DNA from: Achromobacter animicus
GTDB taxonomy: Bacteria; Pseudomonadota; Gammaproteobacteria; Burkholderiales; Burkholderiaceae_B
NCBI RefSeq assembly: GCF_902859585.1
Contig: NZ_CADIJM010000002.1
Location: forward strand, 186,001 to 250,000
DNA: 64,000 nt
Reading direction: 5' to 3'
The notes under the pieces were generated by a model, which was given only the letters and a program-made list of their open reading frames with translations, had not been told where the DNA came from and did not search any database. The position numbers were made by a program, and so were the translations under genes. Below are positions 45,206 through 53,674 of this stretch, piece after piece; the stretch's first letter is position 1, and every line of letters starts with the position of its first letter.

Positions 45206-46222
45206 ATGTCGAATACCCCCCGCAGCGCCGTGCGCCGCGCCCTGTTGCAAGGCGCCGTGGCGCTGGCCGCGACCCTGCCTTTCAGCGCCCCGGCGGTGGC
45301 TCAGGCCGCCGATTTCCCGACGAAGCCGATCCGCTTCGTCGTGCCTTACCCGCCCGGTGGCCCGCTGGACACGATGGCGCGCATGCTGGCCGAGAAGGTG
45401 CGCGGCTCGCTGGGTCAGCCGGTGATTGTGGAAAACCGTTCGGGCGCGGGCGGCAACATCGGCGCGGACCTGGTGGCGAAGGCGCAGCCTGACGGCTACA
45501 CGCTGGTGATGGGCGCGGTGGCCACGCACGCGATCAATCCGTGGCTGTTCGCCAACCTGCCGTACGACCCGGTCAAGGATTTCGCGCCGGTGACGATCGT
45601 GGCGGCGGTGCCGAACGTGCTGGTGATGAATGTGGAGTTCGCCGAAAAGAACAAGATCGAGAAGCTGGCGGACCTGATCGATTACGCAAAGAAGAACCCG
45701 GGCAAGCTGAACTACGGTTCGGGCGGCAACGGCAGCGCGGGCCATCTGTCGGGCGAGCTCCTGAAGGCGCGCGCGGGCATCAACGTCGAGCACATCCCCT
45801 ATCAAGGCGCGGCGCCGGCGCAACTGGCGCTGCTGTCGGGCCAGTCGGATTTCATGTTCGACAACCTGGCGGCGTCGGCGCCGCTGATCAAGGACGGCAA
45901 GGTCAAGGCGCTGGCCGTGACGACGGCGCAGCGTTCGTCGTTGCTGGCTGACGTGCCGACGGTTGAAGAATCGGGCGTGAAGGGCTTTGACCTGGGCACG
46001 TGGTTTGGCGTGTTCACGACGGGCGGCACGCCGGCGCCGGTGGTGGCCAAGCTGAACAAGGCGTATGCCGACGCGATGGCGCAGCCCGATGTGAAGCAGC
46101 GTCTGCTGACGATGGGTTCCGAGGCGGGCTCGATGACGCCTGAGGCGTTTGCCGCGTTCGTGAAGGCCGAGATGGCGAAGTATCAGGAGATCGTGAAGAT
46201 CTCGGGCGCCAGCCTGAATTGA
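45206..46222 (+). CDS. Bug-family (TctC-like) periplasmic receptor
   Basis: 338 residues with a signal peptide ending around AVAQA. Bug fold signatures: PTKPIRFVVPYPPGGPLDTMARMLAEK, VIVENRSGAGGNIGADLVAKAQPDGYT and HIPYQGAAPAQLALLSGQSDFMFDN. Binds carboxylates or related metabolites for tripartite transport or sensing. No TctA/TctB partner is adjacent. Monocistronic, with a terminator 51 bp after its stop. Confidence 0.93.
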   Translation: MSNTPRSAVRRALLQGAVALAATLPFSAPAVAQAADFPTKPIRFVVPYPPGGPLDTMARMLAEKVRGSLGQPVIVENRSGAGGNIGADLVAKAQPDGYTLVMGAVATHAINPWLFANLPYDPVKDFAPVTIVAAVPNVLVMNVEFAEKNKIEKLADLIDYAKKNPGKLNYGSGGNGSAGHLSGELLKARAGINVEHIPYQGAAPAQLALLSGQSDFMFDNLAASAPLIKDGKVKALAVTTAQRSSLLADVPTVEESGVKGFDLGTWFGVFTTGGTPAPVVAKLNKAYADAMAQPDVKQRLLTMGSEAGSMTPEAFAAFVKAEMAKYQEIVKISGASLN

Positions 46223-46273
46223 TGGCGCTGGCAACGGGCGTCTTTAACCGGATGCCTGTTGCGATGCAGTTTC

Positions 46274-46308
46274 AACGCCCGCCGGGATGCTTTCCTGACG
46301 GGCGTTTT
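46274..46308. terminator. Terminator between convergent Bug and ggt genes
   Basis: Stem AACGCCCG/CGGGCGTT with a 17-base loop and TTTT on the + strand. The complementary strand also reads into a short T-run, so it may serve both convergent genes. Confidence 0.7.
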
Positions 46309-46339
46309 GCTTTCTGTTGATGCCAGCCGCCGCGCATGC

Positions 46340-48103
46340 CTACCAGCCCATCGCGTAAGCCGGCCGGCGCGGGTCCGCGCCGCCCCAGCGCACGCCGCTA
46401 TCCAGATCGTGCCGGACCATGCAGACGGCGCCGGCCCGCCAGCTATGGCCGTTCCACCATTTCACGGTATGGCCCATTTCTGCGAGCGCGTCGCCCGCGC
46501 TGCGTGGGATCAGGTCTTCGATCATCAGCCGGCCCGGCATGGCGTTGTGCGGCTCGAACGACGACGGGAAGCTGAAGCTGGCAAAGCGCGGCGCCTCGAC
46601 CGCCTGCTGCACGTCCATGCCGAACACCTCCATGTTCAGGAACGTCTGCAGCATGGCCTGGCACTGCACGTCGCCGCCCGGCGTGCCGAAAGGCATGACG
46701 TACTGGCCGGGCCGGATGGCGAGCGAGGGGTTGGGCGTGAGCCGCGGCCTGCGGCCCGGTCCGATGGCGCACGGATGGCCGGCCTCGGCCCAGGATTGGC
46801 TGCCGCGTCCCGACGCGCAGATGCCGGTGCCGGGAATGACGGGCACGTTGTAGGAGCCATCGCTGGGCGTGGCCGAAAACGCGTTGCCGTCCTTGTCGAC
46901 GACCGCCACATAAGACGTATCCAGGCGCGGATCCGTGCGCGCCATGTCATCGGGCCCGGCCTCGCGCAGGTCGATGTCCCGCGCGTGGGGAAGCCGGCCC
47001 GCCGGCGGCATGTCGGGGCCCGCCCGATCCAGGGCGATCATGGCGAGCCGCGCGCGCGCATAGTCCTTTGACAGCAGCGCCGCTTGCGGCACCCGCGCAT
47101 GGCGCGGATCGGCGTAATGCACCTCGCGATCGGCGAAGGCCAGTTTGATGGCTTCGGTCAGCAGATGCACATAGGGGGCGGAGTTGTGGCCCAGCGCGCG
47201 CAAGTCGCAAGGCTCCAGGATGTTCAGCATCTGCAGCAGCGAAGGGCCCTGGCACCAGAAACCGCAGCTATGCACCTGCGTGCCGTTGAAGTCGGTGGAC
47301 AGCGCCGGCTCGACCTCCACAGCAAAGCCTCGCAAGTCCTCGTGGGTGATCAGCCCGCCTTCGTCGCGGTGATACTTGACGATCGCCGCAGCGATGTCGC
47401 CTTCGTAGAATGCGCGCCGCGCGGCGGCCAGGCCCGCCTGGCGGCTGTTTCCGGAATGCGCGCGCTCTTCGTCCGCCATGTACTGGATGCTGCGCGCCAG
47501 GTCGGCCTGGCGGAATAGCGATCCCGCCTCGGGCGGCTTGCCGCCGGGCAGGTAGATGGCCGCGCTGGAGGCCCACCGCGCGTAGTTCTTCTGGTTCTCG
47601 GCCAGCACTTCGGCCATCAGCGGATACATGACGAAGCCGTCTCGCGCCAGCCGGATGGCGCCGGCCGCGACCTCGCCGAAACGCATGGTGCCGAATCGTT
47701 CCAGCGCGGTGATCCACGCGTCGGGCGCCGCCGGCATGACGGTGCGCAGCACGCCCGCTGGGATCGTGCCGCCGTGCTTTTCCAGAAACGTCTCCAGCCG
47801 CGCGGCCTGCGGCCAATAGCCAAGCCCGGAAATGCTCCACACCTTTTGCGCCTTGGCCTGATAGACCAGGATAGGCGCGACGCCGCCGAAGTTGACGATG
47901 TCGCTCTGGACCACGCCCAATGCAATGCCGGCCGCCACGCCCGCGTCGACGGCGTTGCCGCCGGCCTGCAGGACGTCCATGCCTGCCTGCGTGGCCAGAT
48001 AGTGGCCGGCCGAGATCATGTGATTCAGCCCGGCGAGCGCGGGGCGCATGGAGGTGGGGGCGCTTCCCGCGGTCAGGTCCGGGGCGTAGGGGGAATGGGA
48101 CAT
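46340..48103 (-). CDS. ggt: Gamma-glutamyltransferase family protein
   Basis: 587 residues, the N-terminal nucleophile hydrolase family that cleaves or transfers gamma-glutamyl groups. The large subunit shows GGNAVDAGVAAGIALGVVQ. Self-cleavage is predicted before Thr at about 396 in LDTSYVAVVDKDGNAFSATPSDGS; the nucleophile is kept although the usual Thr-Thr-His is Thr-Ser-Tyr. No clear signal peptide is seen, so it may be cytosolic, unlike E. coli Ggt. GGAG precedes ATG 48103. First of a leftward peptide-catabolism group in position, last in transcription. Confidence 0.92.
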   Translation of the reverse strand: MSHSPYAPDLTAGSAPTSMRPALAGLNHMISAGHYLATQAGMDVLQAGGNAVDAGVAAGIALGVVQSDIVNFGGVAPILVYQAKAQKVWSISGLGYWPQAARLETFLEKHGGTIPAGVLRTVMPAAPDAWITALERFGTMRFGEVAAGAIRLARDGFVMYPLMAEVLAENQKNYARWASSAAIYLPGGKPPEAGSLFRQADLARSIQYMADEERAHSGNSRQAGLAAARRAFYEGDIAAAIVKYHRDEGGLITHEDLRGFAVEVEPALSTDFNGTQVHSCGFWCQGPSLLQMLNILEPCDLRALGHNSAPYVHLLTEAIKLAFADREVHYADPRHARVPQAALLSKDYARARLAMIALDRAGPDMPPAGRLPHARDIDLREAGPDDMARTDPRLDTSYVAVVDKDGNAFSATPSDGSYNVPVIPGTGICASGRGSQSWAEAGHPCAIGPGRRPRLTPNPSLAIRPGQYVMPFGTPGGDVQCQAMLQTFLNMEVFGMDVQQAVEAPRFASFSFPSSFEPHNAMPGRLMIEDLIPRSAGDALAEMGHTVKWWNGHSWRAGAVCMVRHDLDSGVRWGGADPRRPAYAMGW

Positions 48104-48155
48104 CGAAGACTCCGGTCGGAAGAGGGGGCTTGCGTGCCTGCGCGGGCTCAATCGG

Positions 48156-49166
48156 TCATTGCGGGGTGATGCCCAGCTTTTGCGTCACGTCCTGCCAGCG
48201 CTTGAACTCGGCGTGCAGGAAGCGGCTGAATTCGTCGGGCGAGGTGCCTTGCACGATCACGTCGCGTCCTTCCATGGCGCTGCGCACGTCCGCGCTGGAC
48301 AACGCGGACTTCGTGGCCTTGTACAGGCCGTCGACGATCTCCGGCGGCGTGCCCTTGGGCACCAGCAGTCCATACCAGGAACCGCCCACCAGATTCGGAT
48401 AGCCGCTTTCCTTGGCGGTGGGAATCTCGGGCGCCCGGTTCAGGCGCTTTTCGCTGAAGATCGCCAGCGCCTTCAGCTTGCCGTTGCGGATGAAGGTCAG
48501 CGTGGTGCCCGGCGTGTCCAGCGTGTATTGCACCTGGCCGGCGATGACGTCGTTCAACAGCGCGGCGCTGCCGCGGTAGGGGACATGCGTGGTCTTGATC
48601 CCGGCATCCATGTTCAGTTGCTCGGAGAAAAAGAAATTGGCGGTCATGATGCCCGGCGACGCGTAGTTGATCTCGCCGGGATGGCTGCGCGCGTACTCCA
48701 CAAGTTCAGGCAGCGTGTTGGGCGGAAAGGCCGGATTCGCGACCAGGATGAAGGGGCCGCCGCCGACCAGAGTGACCGGGATCAGGTCGTTCATCGGATC
48801 GTATTGCAGGTCCTTGACCGTAAGCGGCGCCCCGGTCAGCGGCGACGCCGTGGCGAACAGCACGGTGTAGCCGTCAGGCTCGGCCCGCACGACCTGCTGG
48901 GTGGCGATGGTGCCGCTGGCCCCCGCGCGGTTCTCGACCACGACGGGTTGCTTGATCTCCTGGCTGAGTTGCTGCGCCAGCATGCGCGCCACGGTGTCCG
49001 TGCCGCCGCCCGGCGGGTAGCCGACGATCATGCGTATCGGCTTGGCGGGCCACGCCTGGGCCGACGCCGCAAAGGGCAGTACGGCGGCCAGCAGGCCTGC
49101 AAGGCCGCACAAGGCAGCGAGGGCGCGGCGGCGCGCGGGACGTGTGGCGAGTGCTCGAATGATCAT
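48156..49166 (-). CDS. Bug-family periplasmic receptor
   Basis: 336 residues with a long signal peptide ending near ASAQA. Bug motifs: KPIRMIVGYPPGGGTDTVARMLAQQ, VVVENRAGASGTIATQQVVRAEPDGYT, and HVPYRGSAALLNDVIAGQVQYTLD. AGGAG precedes ATG 49166. It lies between ggt and a second Bug gene, in the same orientation. Ligand unknown; a pyroglutamate-like or D-amino-acid derivative would fit the neighbours, as speculation. Confidence 0.93.
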   Translation of the reverse strand: MIIRALATRPARRRALAALCGLAGLLAAVLPFAASAQAWPAKPIRMIVGYPPGGGTDTVARMLAQQLSQEIKQPVVVENRAGASGTIATQQVVRAEPDGYTVLFATASPLTGAPLTVKDLQYDPMNDLIPVTLVGGGPFILVANPAFPPNTLPELVEYARSHPGEINYASPGIMTANFFFSEQLNMDAGIKTTHVPYRGSAALLNDVIAGQVQYTLDTPGTTLTFIRNGKLKALAIFSEKRLNRAPEIPTAKESGYPNLVGGSWYGLLVPKGTPPEIVDGLYKATKSALSSADVRSAMEGRDVIVQGTSPDEFSRFLHAEFKRWQDVTQKLGITPQ

Positions 49167-49287
49167 GGATGACTCCTGGATGCTTCTTGCTGGCCGGTGC
49201 CCTTGCAGATCCCGGCCGTTGTCGGATCCCGCGCCGCCTTGATGCGTGACAGCCCGGCTGCGGCGGCGCAGCCGGGTCATTGCCGGC

Positions 49288-50292
49288 CTATTTGTTGGCG
49301 GCCAGCCCCAGCTTGCGGACGATCTCCGCTTCCAGCGCGTACTGCTGCGCGGCATAGGCGGCGTAGTCCTTGCCGTTCATGTAGACCAGTTCCTGGCCGT
49401 ATTGCGTCAGGATCTGCTTGAAGGCCTCGGATTCGGCCACCTGCTTGAAGACGGTATGCAGCTTGGCGACAACGGCGGGCGGCATGTCCTTGGGACCGGC
49501 AATGCCGAACGGCGCGTTGGCGGGCGGCGTGCCGTCAAGTTCGTGCAGCGTGGGCGTGTCCGGATACTGGGTGCTGCGATGTTCGCCCCAGGTCACCAGC
49601 ATGCGCATCTTTCCCGATTGCACCTGCGGCTGCACGGTCGTCGAGCCGGCATATGCCGTCACCTGTCCGCCCATCACCGCCGTCAGCACTTCGGATTCGC
49701 CCTTGTACGGGATGTGGCGCCAGGTCACGCCGTTGCGTGCGGCGATGTCTTCCATCATCACGTTGGACGCGCTGCCGACGCTGGCCGTGCCGTAGGTGAC
49801 CTCATTCGGATGCTGTTTCGCATAGCGGATGAAATCTGCCCACGTCTTGTGCGGCGAGCCCGCGGGCACCGCCACGCCCAGCGTGTAGCCGCTGAGCATC
49901 ATGACGTAGGTGAAATCGCGTGTCGGGTCGTAGCCCATGTCCTGGATGTGCGGCATGCGATAGACCGGGCTGGGCAGGACGGCCAGCGTGTAGCCATCGG
50001 GACGCGCGGTCTTGATGGCGCGTGCGCCCATGGTTGCGCCGGCCCCGCCGCGGTTTTCGATGACGATGGCCTGGCCCAGTTCGGGCGCGGCCAGCTCGGC
50101 GAATTTGCGGATGACGGTGTCGGTGGAGCCGCCCGCCTGATAGGGCACGATGATGTGAATCGGCTGCGCGGGGAAGGGCGCGGCCGTGGCCAGGGGCGCT
50201 GCCAGAACAGCGCCGGCAAGCGCCAGCGCGCGCGGCGCGCGGGCCGCGCAAGCCAGCGCGGCGGTCAGGGTGCGGAGCAGTCGCGGGATCAT
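49288..50292 (-). CDS. Bug-family periplasmic receptor
   Basis: 334 residues. Start taken as ATG 50292 with GGAG upstream; an in-frame ATG at 50304 lacks one. Signal peptide ends near ATAAP. Bug motifs: QPIHIIVPYQAGGSTDTVIRKFAEL, IVIENRGGAGATMGARAIKTARPDGYT and HIPYKGESEVLTAVMGGQVTAYAG. 17 bp downstream of the dipeptidase gene, so part of the same transcript. Paralogous to, but clearly different from, its neighbour at 48156. Confidence 0.93.
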   Translation of the reverse strand: MIPRLLRTLTAALACAARAPRALALAGAVLAAPLATAAPFPAQPIHIIVPYQAGGSTDTVIRKFAELAAPELGQAIVIENRGGAGATMGARAIKTARPDGYTLAVLPSPVYRMPHIQDMGYDPTRDFTYVMMLSGYTLGVAVPAGSPHKTWADFIRYAKQHPNEVTYGTASVGSASNVMMEDIAARNGVTWRHIPYKGESEVLTAVMGGQVTAYAGSTTVQPQVQSGKMRMLVTWGEHRSTQYPDTPTLHELDGTPPANAPFGIAGPKDMPPAVVAKLHTVFKQVAESEAFKQILTQYGQELVYMNGKDYAAYAAQQYALEAEIVRKLGLAANK

Positions 50293-50309
50293 GATGTTCT
50301 CCATTCGAA

Positions 50310-51332
50310 TCAGGCAGTGGCCCAGGCCTGCGCGAACGCGCGTTGGAAGTTGCCGCCGAGTACGCCGGCGATCTGGCTGTCCGTCAGTCCGGCCTCGTGC
50401 AGCGCGTGGGTAAATGCGGGAAATTGCGCCGGCGTCGGCGTTTCGACGGGGTAGCGCGCTTCCATCACATCGCCAAAGGCATCAGAAAAGTCGCCGCCCG
50501 ACTTCGCATATTTGGTGCGCGACATCACCATCACATGGCGCACGGCTTCGTAGGTGTCGACCGATGGAAAATCCGTGCCGATGCCCACGTGTTCATAGCC
50601 GACCAGTTCGCCGATGTACTTCACGTTCGCGACGAAGTCCGACAGCAGCGGCTGCTGGCGGGGATCGCCGCGCCAGCTCAGGTAGGCATGGATGCTGCAT
50701 CCGACCACGCCGCCCGTCGCGGCGACCGCCTTGATGACGTCGTCCGACTTGTTGCGCGGCCGGGTGATCACGGCGTTGGCGTTGGCGTGGGTCAGCAGCA
50801 CGGGCCTGGTGCTGTGCCGGGCGGCGTCCAGACAGGTCTGAGGCGCGCAATGGCTGAGATCGATGGCGATGCCCACGCGGTTCATCTCCGCAACCATCTT
50901 TACGCCCAGATCGCTCAGGCCGGCGTTGCGCTTTTCCAGGCATCCGTCGCCCAGCAGATTGGCCTCGTTGTAGGTCAGCTGAATGACGCGCATGCCCAAT
51001 TCATAGAACAGGGCGACGCGGTCGATCTGGTCGCCCAAGGGTTTGCCGTTCTGCCAGCCCATGATGAGCCCCAGCTTGCCGGTCTGCTTGGCACGCGCAA
51101 TGTCGTCGGCTGTTTCCACCAGCAGCCAGGACGAGTCCGGCGCAGCGCAGCGTTGGCGCCAGGCCATGCAGTCGCGCAGCGCCTGCTCGAAGTCCGCGCC
51201 CATGTCGCTGACGGTGACGTTGATGGCGCTGACGCCGCCGGCCAGCATGTCGCGGGTGCTGCCGTCGCTGAAGAAGACCAGACCGTCGACGACGGTGGCG
51301 CGGCGATGCAGGTCGGCGATGTGACTATCCAT
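50310..51332 (-). CDS. M19 membrane-dipeptidase-like protein with altered metal motif
   Basis: 340 residues of the renal dipeptidase (M19) family. Visible blocks are ELGMRVIQLTYNEANLLGDG, AIDLSHCAPQTCLDAA, PVLLTHANANAV and VGIGTDFPSV. The N-terminal H-x-D pair that normally binds the first zinc (DGHxD) is missing: the sequence reads VVDGLVFFSDG instead. The enzyme may use one metal or act on a different substrate. GGGAG precedes ATG 51332. Lies between the Bug receptor and an FAD oxidase in one operon. Confidence 0.88.
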   Translation of the reverse strand: MDSHIADLHRRATVVDGLVFFSDGSTRDMLAGGVSAINVTVSDMGADFEQALRDCMAWRQRCAAPDSSWLLVETADDIARAKQTGKLGLIMGWQNGKPLGDQIDRVALFYELGMRVIQLTYNEANLLGDGCLEKRNAGLSDLGVKMVAEMNRVGIAIDLSHCAPQTCLDAARHSTRPVLLTHANANAVITRPRNKSDDVIKAVAATGGVVGCSIHAYLSWRGDPRQQPLLSDFVANVKYIGELVGYEHVGIGTDFPSVDTYEAVRHVMVMSRTKYAKSGGDFSDAFGDVMEARYPVETPTPAQFPAFTHALHEAGLTDSQIAGVLGGNFQRAFAQAWATA

Positions 51333-51378
51333 GGAAGAACTCCCCTTTTGTTGTATGCATGATTTCAATGTGTGCCCG

Positions 51379-52713
51379 TCAGGTCCCGTAGCGGCCGTAG
51401 CGGAACGGGTGCAGGTCGATGGCGGGCGTTTGGCCCTGGATCAACTGCGCCATCAACTCGCCCGCCGCCGGGCCGATGCCGAAACCGTGGCCCGAGAAAC
51501 CGGAAGCAAGGTAGAGCCCGGGCAGGCCGGGCACCGCGTCCATGACAGGCATCGCGTCGGGCGTGACATCGATGTAGCCGGCCCAGGACTGCGCAATGCG
51601 TGCTTCGCGGAATGCGGGAAAGGCATGCACCAGCCGGCGCCAGGCTTGCGCCACGCCGCGACTGGACGGCGATGGATCCAGCACGCGATGCCGCTCGAAA
51701 GGCGATTCGCGGTCGGGCGGAAAATGGTTCGGGATCTTCAGTTCCTCGAAGAAGCGCTTGCCGAAACGCAGCCGCACGAAGCTGCTGTTGGCCCGCCACG
51801 CGCTGAAGAAATGCGGCATGAGGCGGAAGGTGTCGGGCACCACGTCCGCCATCGACGCGCCGAACTGCGACACCGAATAGCCGCCATCGGCACGTTTGCG
51901 ACAGGTGAAGTCCTTGCCGTTGATCGCCGCCTGCGGTCCCGCGTCGAGCGGCGTCGTGCGCAGCACGGATCCACGCACCTTCAACTGCGGGAAGTCGGCG
52001 CCCAGATTGCCGCAAAAGAGCCGCGACCAGGCGCCGGCCGCCACCAGCACCGCCTGCGTGGCAACGCGGCCGTGCTCCGTGATCAGGGCGCTGACGCGGC
52101 CCGCGCTGCGCTCCACGCCGCGCACGGCGCAGTGCTCAACAATGTGTGCGCCCGCGGCGCGCGCCAGCGAGGCGATACCGCGCGTCGCCATCTGCGGTTC
52201 GGCGACCCCGTCCGTCGGGCTGTACATGGCGCCTGTCCAGGCACGTCCCGTCGACGGCAGCATGTCCTGCACCGTGCGGCGATCCAGCAGGCGCGCATCC
52301 ACGCCATGCGCGCGTGCCCCGTCCAGCCACGCCTGATGGCCGGCCGCGTCCGCGTCGTTTTCCTGCAGATAGAAGATGCCGCTGCGGCGGAAACCAACGT
52401 CCACCTTTTCCTGGATCTCTGCCCATAGCCGGTTGGCGCGCTGCGCCAGCGGCACTTCCGGCAGATCGCGGCCCAGCGTGCGCACCCAGCCCCAATTGCG
52501 CGACGACTGCTCGCAGGCCAGCGTGCCTTTCTCGAACACGGCGACCCGCAGTCCGGCGCACGCGAGGGAATAGGCGGTGCTGATGCCGATGATGCCGCCA
52601 CCAACGATGGCGACGTCGACCGAGGCCGGCAGCGCCGCGTCGGACGGGCCAGAAGCTGAAGCGGGCATTTGAGCGGCGGAGGGCGCCGGCGTTTGAGGCG
52701 GATGCGGTTGCAT
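51379..52713 (-). CDS. FAD-dependent D-amino acid dehydrogenase-like oxidoreductase
   Basis: 444 residues. After a disordered Pro/Ala-rich N-terminus, the FAD-binding VDVAIVGGGIIGISTAYSLACAG sits at about 32-54, ACEQSSRNWGWVRT follows, and the C-terminal GLYLASGFSGHGFGIGPAAGELMAQLI closes the DAO fold. Probably oxidatively deaminates a D-amino acid or N-alkylated amino acid released by the peptidases. First gene of the leftward operon and divergent from the IclR regulator. Confidence 0.92.
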   Translation of the reverse strand: MQPHPPQTPAPSAAQMPASASGPSDAALPASVDVAIVGGGIIGISTAYSLACAGLRVAVFEKGTLACEQSSRNWGWVRTLGRDLPEVPLAQRANRLWAEIQEKVDVGFRRSGIFYLQENDADAAGHQAWLDGARAHGVDARLLDRRTVQDMLPSTGRAWTGAMYSPTDGVAEPQMATRGIASLARAAGAHIVEHCAVRGVERSAGRVSALITEHGRVATQAVLVAAGAWSRLFCGNLGADFPQLKVRGSVLRTTPLDAGPQAAINGKDFTCRKRADGGYSVSQFGASMADVVPDTFRLMPHFFSAWRANSSFVRLRFGKRFFEELKIPNHFPPDRESPFERHRVLDPSPSSRGVAQAWRRLVHAFPAFREARIAQSWAGYIDVTPDAMPVMDAVPGLPGLYLASGFSGHGFGIGPAAGELMAQLIQGQTPAIDLHPFRYGRYGT

Positions 52714-52743
52714 GAAGATCCGGTTTGATTAAATATCTCTATT

Positions 52744-52770
52744 CGATAACAATCTACGTATAACGATAAC
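52744..52770. promoter_or_regulatory. Candidate IclR operator, CGATAAC direct repeats
   Basis: Two copies of CGATAAC (52744-52750 and 52764-52770), 20 bp apart, in the AT-rich divergent region between the oxidoreductase and the IclR gene. Regulation by the adjacent IclR protein is inferred. Confidence 0.45.
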
Positions 52771-52887
52771 GGCGAGTATTTTTATACTGCTCGCCGGATC
52801 CGGCTACAACGTAAGGGTTTCCCTAGGCTGCTGACTTTCCGGCTCCCCGCGGGCAAACTCCGTCCCTGCTACCCAAACCGAATCCGA

Positions 52888-53649
52888 ATGTCTGAACCTT
52901 CCGCCTTGTTGATCCAGTCGCTGGAAAAAGGGCTCGCCGTGCTCGAGTCCTTCCGGGGGCACGCCTCTTTGAGCCTTCAGGAGATGGCCCGCGAAAACGG
53001 CATCACCATCGGCTCGGCCCAGCGCGTGGCCTACACGCTGGAAAAGACCGGCTACCTGTTCAAGGATCCGCGCAGCAAGCGCTACAGCATGACGGTCAAG
53101 GCCGTGGGGCTGGGCTACAGCTATCTCTACCGGCAGCCCTTGTTCCAGCATGCGCATGCGGTGCTGCATCAGGTCAACCAGGAGTGCGGCGAGATCGTCA
53201 ATCTGGCCGTGCCCGACGGCGACAACATGGTGTTCGTCATGCGCGTCGCGCCGGCCAGGCACATTCCCGAGTACCTGCCGGTGGGCACGCAGATTCCCTG
53301 CGTGGCGACCGCGTCGGGGCGCGCGCTATGGGCGTTGCTGCCGCCGGATGAACTCGATCTCAGGTTGCGTAGCGTGACGTGCGCGAAGTACACGCCGCAC
53401 ACCACCACCGATATCGACCGGCTGCGCGCGTTGATCGACGAGGCAAGACGGAATCAGTACGCCTATGCCGACGAAGAGTTCTTCGCGGGGGATTTGAATG
53501 TCGCGGCGGTGATTTATGGCGACAACGGCGATCCGCTGGGTGCGGTCAACATATCCGTGCCGAAGCCGCGCTGGTCGCTGGCGCGTGCGCGGGAGGAACT
53601 GGGGCCGCTGGTGATCCGGGCAGCCAGGGCGATCAGCAAGCGCAATTGA
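52888..53649 (+). CDS. IclR-family transcriptional regulator
   Basis: 253 residues. N-terminal winged helix: SLEKGLAVLESFRGHASLSLQEMARENGITIGSAQRVAYTLEKTGYL in running order. The C-terminal effector domain has IPCVATASGRALWALLPP and ends with AAVIYGDNGDPLGAVNISVPKPRWS. ATG 52888. Divergent from the oxidoreductase-dipeptidase-Bug-Bug-ggt group, its probable target. Confidence 0.94.
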   Translation: MSEPSALLIQSLEKGLAVLESFRGHASLSLQEMARENGITIGSAQRVAYTLEKTGYLFKDPRSKRYSMTVKAVGLGYSYLYRQPLFQHAHAVLHQVNQECGEIVNLAVPDGDNMVFVMRVAPARHIPEYLPVGTQIPCVATASGRALWALLPPDELDLRLRSVTCAKYTPHTTTDIDRLRALIDEARRNQYAYADEEFFAGDLNVAAVIYGDNGDPLGAVNISVPKPRWSLARAREELGPLVIRAARAISKRN

Positions 53650-53674
53650 GGCCGACCGCCCGGGATGCCGGGAA

